The position numbers and the translations under genes were made by a program. A stretch of DNA of 64,000 nt from an uncultured Phascolarctobacterium sp. GTDB taxonomy: Bacteria; Bacillota; Negativicutes; Acidaminococcales; Acidaminococcaceae. Location of the stretch: assembly GCA_958448515.1 (NCBI GenBank), contig CAUDEF010000008.1, forward strand, positions 1 to 64,000. The letters are read 5' to 3'. This document shows, piece by piece, positions 60,229 through 64,000 of this stretch. The notes beneath the pieces are model-generated. The model had not been told where the DNA came from and did not search any database. It saw only the letters and a list, made by a program, of their open reading frames with translations. How positions within the stretch are numbered: the stretch's first letter is position 1; each line of letters starts with the position of its first letter.

Positions 60229-61902
60229 TTACATTTCAGGAACTTTTAATACTGCGCCGGTAGCTGCAGAGGTTACTAAGGAAGCGTAGCGTGCCAGATA
60301 ACCGGATTTTACTTTCGGAGGAGGGCAAACCCAGTTTTTACGGCGTTCCGCAAGTTCTTCATCAGAAAGTTTTACATTCAGACTGCGATTGGGAATATCA
60401 ATTTCAATGATATCGCCATCCTGAATTAAAGCGATATTACCGCCTTCACGTGCTTCCGGAGAAATGTGACCGATACATGCGCCGCGAGTTGCACCGGAGA
60501 ATCTTCCGTCTGTCAAAAGGGCAACGTCTTTATCAAGACCCATGCCAGCCAGAACGGAAGTCGGGTTCAGCATTTCTCTCATGCCAGGACCGCCTTTGGG
60601 ACCTTCATAACGGATAACAACAACGTCACCTTTAACAATTTTCTTGCCGCAGATTGCTGCAATTGCTTCATCTTCGGAGTTAAATACTTTTGCAGGACCT
60701 GTATGTTTCAGCATTTCTTCTGCAACGGCACTTTCTTTAACAACACTGCACTCAGGAGCAATATTGCCTTTTAAAACGGCAATGCCGCCGGTTTTTCTGT
60801 AAGGATCTTCTACAGAATGGATAACGTCAGGACGAGTGATAACAGCATTTTTGATAGTCTGGCCAATGGTTTTGCCGGTTACGGTAAGGCAGGATTTATG
60901 AATGAGTTTTAATTTATTCAGCTCGTTCATAACAGCACTGATGCCGCCAGCTTCGTTTAAGTCAATAATGTGGTGAGTTCCGCCGGGGCTTAATTTAGTA
61001 AGATATGGGGTTTTCTTGCTGATTTTATCAAAAAGATCAAGAGGAAGTTCCAGTCCTGCTTCATGAGCAATGGCCGGAAGATGCAAAGCTGTATTGGAGG
61101 AACCGCCGATAGCCATATCAACGGTAATAGCATTTTCAAAAGCTTTTAAAGTCATAATATCACGCGGGCAGATATTTTTTTCTACCAAGTCCATGATAAC
61201 TGCGCCGGCTTTTTTTGCAAGTGCAATGCGTGCACCGTTAAATGCCGCGGGAATGGTACCATTGCCGGGAAGACCCATGCCCAGTACTTCTGTCAGGCAG
61301 TTCATGGTATTAGCGGTAAAAAGTCCGGAACAGCTGCCACAGCCGGGGCATGCCGCATGTTCTATGGTAGATAATTCATTTTTGTCGATTTGACCGGATT
61401 CAAATTTGCCTGCTGCTTCAAAAACAGTGGATACGCTGATATCGCGGCCGTTTAAACGACCGGGAAGCATAGGACCGCCGCTTACAACTACAGCCGGAAT
61501 ATTAATACGTGCTGCAGCCATGAGCATGCCGGGAACAATTTTGTCACAGTTAGGAATAAGTACAAGACCGTCAAATGCATGACCGTTGGCAACAGCTTCG
61601 ATACTGTCAGCAATCAGTTCACGGCTTGCAAGGGGATATTTCATTCCGCCGTGGCCCATGGCAATGCCGTCACAGATGCCGATGGCAGGAAATTCGATAG
61701 GTGTACCGCCGGAAGCTAAAATTCCGTGTTTTACTGCTTTGGCTATTGTATCAAGATGCATATGACCAGGGATTATTTCGTTTTGTGCATTTACAACACC
61801 AATTAAAGGTTTTTTCAAATCTTCTTCGGTGTAACCCATGGCATAAAATAATGAGCGATGAGCCGCTCTGGTAGATCCTTTTTTTACTTCTGTACTACGC
61901 AT
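60229..61902 (-). CDS. ilvD: Dihydroxy-acid dehydratase
   Basis: IlvD dehydrates 2,3-dihydroxy acids in the valine, leucine and isoleucine pathway, using an iron-sulphur cluster. The 557-residue protein has cysteines in NCDKIVPGML and CPGCGSCSGLFTANTMNC, and GRFSGATRGACIGHISPEA near the C-terminus. The start MRSTEVKKGSTRAAHRSL is canonical; GGAAAGAGG lies upstream on the minus strand. In-frame codons further upstream (to 61962) are in the leader. No other branched-chain amino acid gene is adjacent. No T-box is seen in its ~55-base leader, but a palindrome is. Confidence 0.95.
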   Translation of the reverse strand: MRSTEVKKGSTRAAHRSLFYAMGYTEEDLKKPLIGVVNAQNEIIPGHMHLDTIAKAVKHGILASGGTPIEFPAIGICDGIAMGHGGMKYPLASRELIADSIEAVANGHAFDGLVLIPNCDKIVPGMLMAAARINIPAVVVSGGPMLPGRLNGRDISVSTVFEAAGKFESGQIDKNELSTIEHAACPGCGSCSGLFTANTMNCLTEVLGMGLPGNGTIPAAFNGARIALAKKAGAVIMDLVEKNICPRDIMTLKAFENAITVDMAIGGSSNTALHLPAIAHEAGLELPLDLFDKISKKTPYLTKLSPGGTHHIIDLNEAGGISAVMNELNKLKLIHKSCLTVTGKTIGQTIKNAVITRPDVIHSVEDPYRKTGGIAVLKGNIAPECSVVKESAVAEEMLKHTGPAKVFNSEDEAIAAICGKKIVKGDVVVIRYEGPKGGPGMREMLNPTSVLAGMGLDKDVALLTDGRFSGATRGACIGHISPEAREGGNIALIQDGDIIEIDIPNRSLNVKLSDEELAERRKNWVCPPPKVKSGYLARYASLVTSAATGAVLKVPEM

Positions 61903-61940
61903 AATAAACCTCTTTCCCTTATTATTTCTATGAGATAGAT

Positions 61941-61957
61941 ATTGTTGTGAACAATTA
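61941..61957. promoter_or_regulatory. Candidate operator in the ilvD leader
   Basis: ATTGTT-GTG-AACAAT is an inverted repeat at the predicted start of ilvD transcription. The segment TTGTGAACAATTA recurs with two changes at 62076-62088. Confidence 0.4.
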
Positions 61958-61962
61958 CACAA

Positions 61963-61992
61963 ATTTTACTGTATTTATGCTGATATTGTCAA
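61963..61992 (-). promoter_or_regulatory. ilvD promoter
   Basis: On the minus strand TTGACA (61992-61987) lies 18 bases from TAAAAT (61968-61963). Confidence 0.65.
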
Positions 61993-62072
61993 TTTTAGTA
62001 TTTCAGGAAAATTAATTTATCTTAAAAGTATAAATAAGTTAACATTTTTGTATAAATTAAGCAGAGGTGAAA

Positions 62073-62088
62073 TAATTGCAAACAATTA
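62073..62088. promoter_or_regulatory. Second candidate operator upstream of fabK
   Basis: TAATTG-CAAA-CAATTA is a perfect inverted repeat. It shares TTGnnAACAATTA with the repeat near the ilvD promoter. Confidence 0.4.
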
Positions 62089-62163
62089 AAAATATAATGT
62101 ACGGAAGGGAAATTTATTATATAATATAACTATGAATTAAATAGAACTGTGAGGTGCTATGTT

Positions 62164-63108
62164 ATGGAAACAAAACTTACTCAGCTTTTAGGAATTAAAT
62201 ATCCTGTTATTCAGGGTGGTATGGCGTGGACTTCTGATGCAGTGCTGGCTGCCGGTGTTTCTAATGCAGGCGGTGCCGGTATTATCGGCAGTGGCGGCAG
62301 AACTACTGAATGGACCAGAGATGAAATACGTAAGGCAAAAACCTTAACAGATAAACCTTTTGGTGTAAATGTTATGCTGATGGCGCCTAATATTGCTGAA
62401 ATTATTGATATGTTGTGTGAAGAAAAAGTTGCTTTTGTAACTTTAGGTGCAGGCAATCCTGTGCCGCATATTGAAAAATTCCACAGTGCAGGAATTAAAG
62501 TTATTCCTGTTGTGCCCAATGTAAAACTTGCTAAACGCATTGAGGCTGCCGGAGCAGATGCTATGGTTATTGAAGGCATGGAGGCAGGCGGTCATGTAGG
62601 TCAGCAAACTACCATGGCTTTAATGGAAAATGTCCTGCCGCAGATTAAAAATATTCCTGTATTGGTTGCAGGAGGCATTTCTGACGGTCGTGCTATTGCA
62701 GCAGCTCTTTTAATGGGTGCTGACGGCGTTCAGATTGGTTCTCGCTTCCTGCTTACTAAAGAATGCCCGGCGCATCCTGCAGCTAAGGAAGCAATTATTG
62801 CCGCAACTGATACTGACAGTGTTGTAACCGGTTACAGCAGAGGTCACGGCGTACGCTGCCTGAAAAATGAATTTACTGCTATGTTCTCTGCTAAAGAAGT
62901 CAGCGGTGCTCCTCAGGACGAATTAAATGCTCTTGGTGCCGGAACTAATAAAAAAGGTATTCTTGAAGGCGATATTGTTAATGGCACAGTTATGGTTGGT
63001 CAGAGCCTTAATGTGTTAAACGAGATTCTTACCTGTCAGGAAGTTATGGATAAGCTGATGGCTGAAGCTAAAGAAGCAATTGCACATGTTAATACATTTA
63101 AATTCTAA
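62164..63108 (+). CDS. fabK: FMN-dependent enoyl-ACP reductase FabK (nitronate monooxygenase superfamily)
   Basis: This 314-residue TIM-barrel flavoprotein has IQGGMAWTSDAVLAAGVSNAGG at the N-terminus in two motif blocks, GVNVMLMAPN, EGMEAGGHVG with the conserved His, and the FMN phosphate site LVAGGISDGR ... GADGVQIGSRFL. These features fit FabK, which performs the last reduction of fatty acid elongation in bacteria lacking FabI. The superfamily also includes nitronate monooxygenases, but residues around EAGGHVG favour FabK. It stands outside any fab cluster here. The ATG at 62164 follows GAGGTG by seven bases. Confidence 0.87.
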   Translation: METKLTQLLGIKYPVIQGGMAWTSDAVLAAGVSNAGGAGIIGSGGRTTEWTRDEIRKAKTLTDKPFGVNVMLMAPNIAEIIDMLCEEKVAFVTLGAGNPVPHIEKFHSAGIKVIPVVPNVKLAKRIEAAGADAMVIEGMEAGGHVGQQTTMALMENVLPQIKNIPVLVAGGISDGRAIAAALLMGADGVQIGSRFLLTKECPAHPAAKEAIIAATDTDSVVTGYSRGHGVRCLKNEFTAMFSAKEVSGAPQDELNALGAGTNKKGILEGDIVNGTVMVGQSLNVLNEILTCQEVMDKLMAEAKEAIAHVNTFKF

Positions 63109-63111
63109 ATA

Positions 63112-63143
63112 AAAATAGAGCTGCTTTAGGCAGCTCTATTTTT
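63112..63143. terminator. Bidirectional terminator between fabK and nadE
   Basis: AAATAGAGCTGC pairs with GCAGCTCTATTT, followed by a T run. It overlaps the nadE stop codon on the minus strand. Confidence 0.88.
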
Positions 63144-64000
63144 TTGCTGATAATTCAGTTTTCAGTTCGTAGTAGCGTCTGGAAAAATATGGCGTAAGCT
63201 GTGCTTCGCGATGGTCATAACCAAAAGCTCGCTTGCTTAATGAAATTATTGGTGGTGCCTGAATACGTTTGGCAACAGCAAATCCTGCAAAAAGTTTCCA
63301 CCAGCGCTCTAAATCTGCAATAAAGTCAGCAGCAGAGGTAAAGTTTCTGGTAATGACTTCTTCTTTGCAGCCCAGGTTTTCGGAAAGGGTACCATCTTTG
63401 TACCACTGGAGGACATCTGCCGGTGATGTTTTATGCCAGTTTTCGATAAAGGCTTTGAAAAGGTAATCGTGATATTCATAAATAAGAGGATCTCCTCCTA
63501 CGCCTACAGTTTGAGAAGAAGATAACTCTGCACTGGGTTTAATAGTGAAAAGTTTATCAGGAATAATATTGTCGTGATAGATGCTTTCATTAAGATATTT
63601 TCCTAAAGCGTAAACCTGATGTTTCCACAAGTCGCCTATCATAGCAACTGCACCGCAGATATCGCCGTAGAATGTAGCATAGCCTATTGCTATTTCTGCT
63701 TTATTGGAGTTACAGGAGAAAGCTCCGCCAAAAGCTGCCGCAGCTGCTGCCAGAAGGCGGGCGCCACGGTCACGGGCTTGAATATTTTCTGAAATCAGCC
63801 CGCTGAGTTTGAGATTAAAAGTTGTTTTATCTGCATAGTTTAAAACAGGCGTAGTGGTAAGCTGCTGCTCAGTGTGCTGACAGCTTTGGGTAATAGGTAT
63901 AACTGCGTAATTAGTGCCCAGTTTTTTTGCTATATGCTCGGCAATATTTTTGGTTGCCGCCGAATTATATACGGAAGGCATATTGATTAGCAGAACGTTC
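63136..64000 (-). CDS. nadE: Glutamine-dependent NAD+ synthetase, C-terminal part (cut by window edge)
   Basis: The frame is open to the window edge and reads NVLLINMPSVYNS across position 63981, so the ATG there is internal and the gene continues beyond 64000. The visible ~288 residues match the C-terminal half of the synthetase domain of large NadE, which converts deamido-NAD to NAD with ATP and glutamine ammonia. Features include MPSVYNS, NIQARDRGARLLA, GYATFYGDICGAVAMIGDL and a C-terminal SKRAFGYDHRE. The nitrilase-type glutaminase domain and the ATP P-loop would lie outside the window. Confidence 0.9.
   Translation of the reverse strand, partial: NVLLINMPSVYNSAATKNIAEHIAKKLGTNYAVIPITQSCQHTEQQLTTTPVLNYADKTTFNLKLSGLISENIQARDRGARLLAAAAAAFGGAFSCNSNKAEIAIGYATFYGDICGAVAMIGDLWKHQVYALGKYLNESIYHDNIIPDKLFTIKPSAELSSSQTVGVGGDPLIYEYHDYLFKAFIENWHKTSPADVLQWYKDGTLSENLGCKEEVITRNFTSAADFIADLERWWKLFAGFAVAKRIQAPPIISLSKRAFGYDHREAQLTPYFSRRYYELKTELSAKK

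Noticed and set aside
61903..61960. T-box leader upstream of ilvD
   Set aside because: The leader is only about 55 bases long, with no T-box sequence, specifier loop or terminator.
14934..62163. tRNA genes, CRISPR arrays or other RNA genes in intergenic gaps
   Set aside because: All gaps are shorter than 300 bases. Besides the riboswitches, promoters and hairpins listed, I saw no cloverleaf, repeat-spacer pattern or known structural RNA core.

Overview
This is an ordinary stretch of bacterial chromosome. It holds about 62 protein genes, the tail of a ribosomal RNA operon and two classic riboswitches. It has no insertion sequence, prophage, CRISPR array, toxin-antitoxin pair or defence island that I can recognise, and base composition and codon use look even throughout. 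Several gene orders are typical of Firmicutes: yicC-remA-gmk-rpoZ-coaBC, priA-def-fmt-DUF116-rsmB-rlmN-prpC-prkC-rsgA-rpe, recA-recX-rny and ribDEBAH. RNase Y, RemA, YlbF, RqcH and a PASTA kinase point the same way. Hfq, a YibQ-type divergent polysaccharide deacetylase and miaB-mutS-mutL-miaA-hfq order suggest a diderm Firmicute, so my best guess is the Negativicutes, perhaps an Acidaminococcaceae or Phascolarctobacterium-like gut bacterium. That placement is inference from gene content; no marker sequence was compared.

Layout. 1-90: 3' end of a 5S rRNA and its terminator. 140-5121: ABC exporter, then trmK, nif3-like, yhaM and a YgjP-like peptidase. 5147-11107: a tightly packed run with a two-component system, a YqeG phosphatase, a nitrilase-family amidase, a VanX-like dipeptidase, a YlbF-family protein and murB. 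11186-13203: an unknown protein, a ferredoxin-nitroreductase fusion and a YdcF-like membrane protein. 13200-14933 (minus): rqcH. 15035-18366: yicC, remA, gmk, rpoZ, coaBC. 18406-19873: promoter, SAM-I riboswitch, terminator and metK. 19952-31121: a long run from priA to rpe. 31141-34877: FMN riboswitch and the riboflavin operon. 34884-39254: hslO, SOS-regulated recA-recX, and rny with a structured leader. 39284-45088: a zinc-ribbon protein, rpmB (minus), recG, a VTT membrane protein, a glycerol-1-phosphate dehydrogenase-like protein and a DUF2939 protein (minus). 45211-53248: miaB, mutS, mutL, an RsmJ-like methyltransferase, miaA, hfq. 53261-60214: xerD, yibQ-like, a class III aminotransferase, an SRPBCC protein, htpX, an M42 peptidase, ndk and a cobalamin adenosyltransferase. 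60229-64000: ilvD (minus), fabK and the C-terminal part of nadE (minus, cut by the window edge).

Most genes lie on the plus strand, the same strand as the rRNA remnant, which suggests the window lies in one replichore and is copied left to right (inference). Many neighbours overlap by 1-30 bases, so translational coupling is probably common. Seven promoters carry the extended -10 form TGnTATAAT, and several others have -35 and -10 boxes 17 bases apart.

I did not find a new multi-gene system. The observations most worth a second look are local: the abnormal start region of rny and the terminator-like hairpin in its leader, a Cys replacing Arg in the HRD motif of the PASTA kinase, a repeated palindromic motif between ilvD and fabK, a palindrome on the ribD -35 box, a substituted residue in the MutL nuclease motif, and two small conserved-looking proteins of unknown function.
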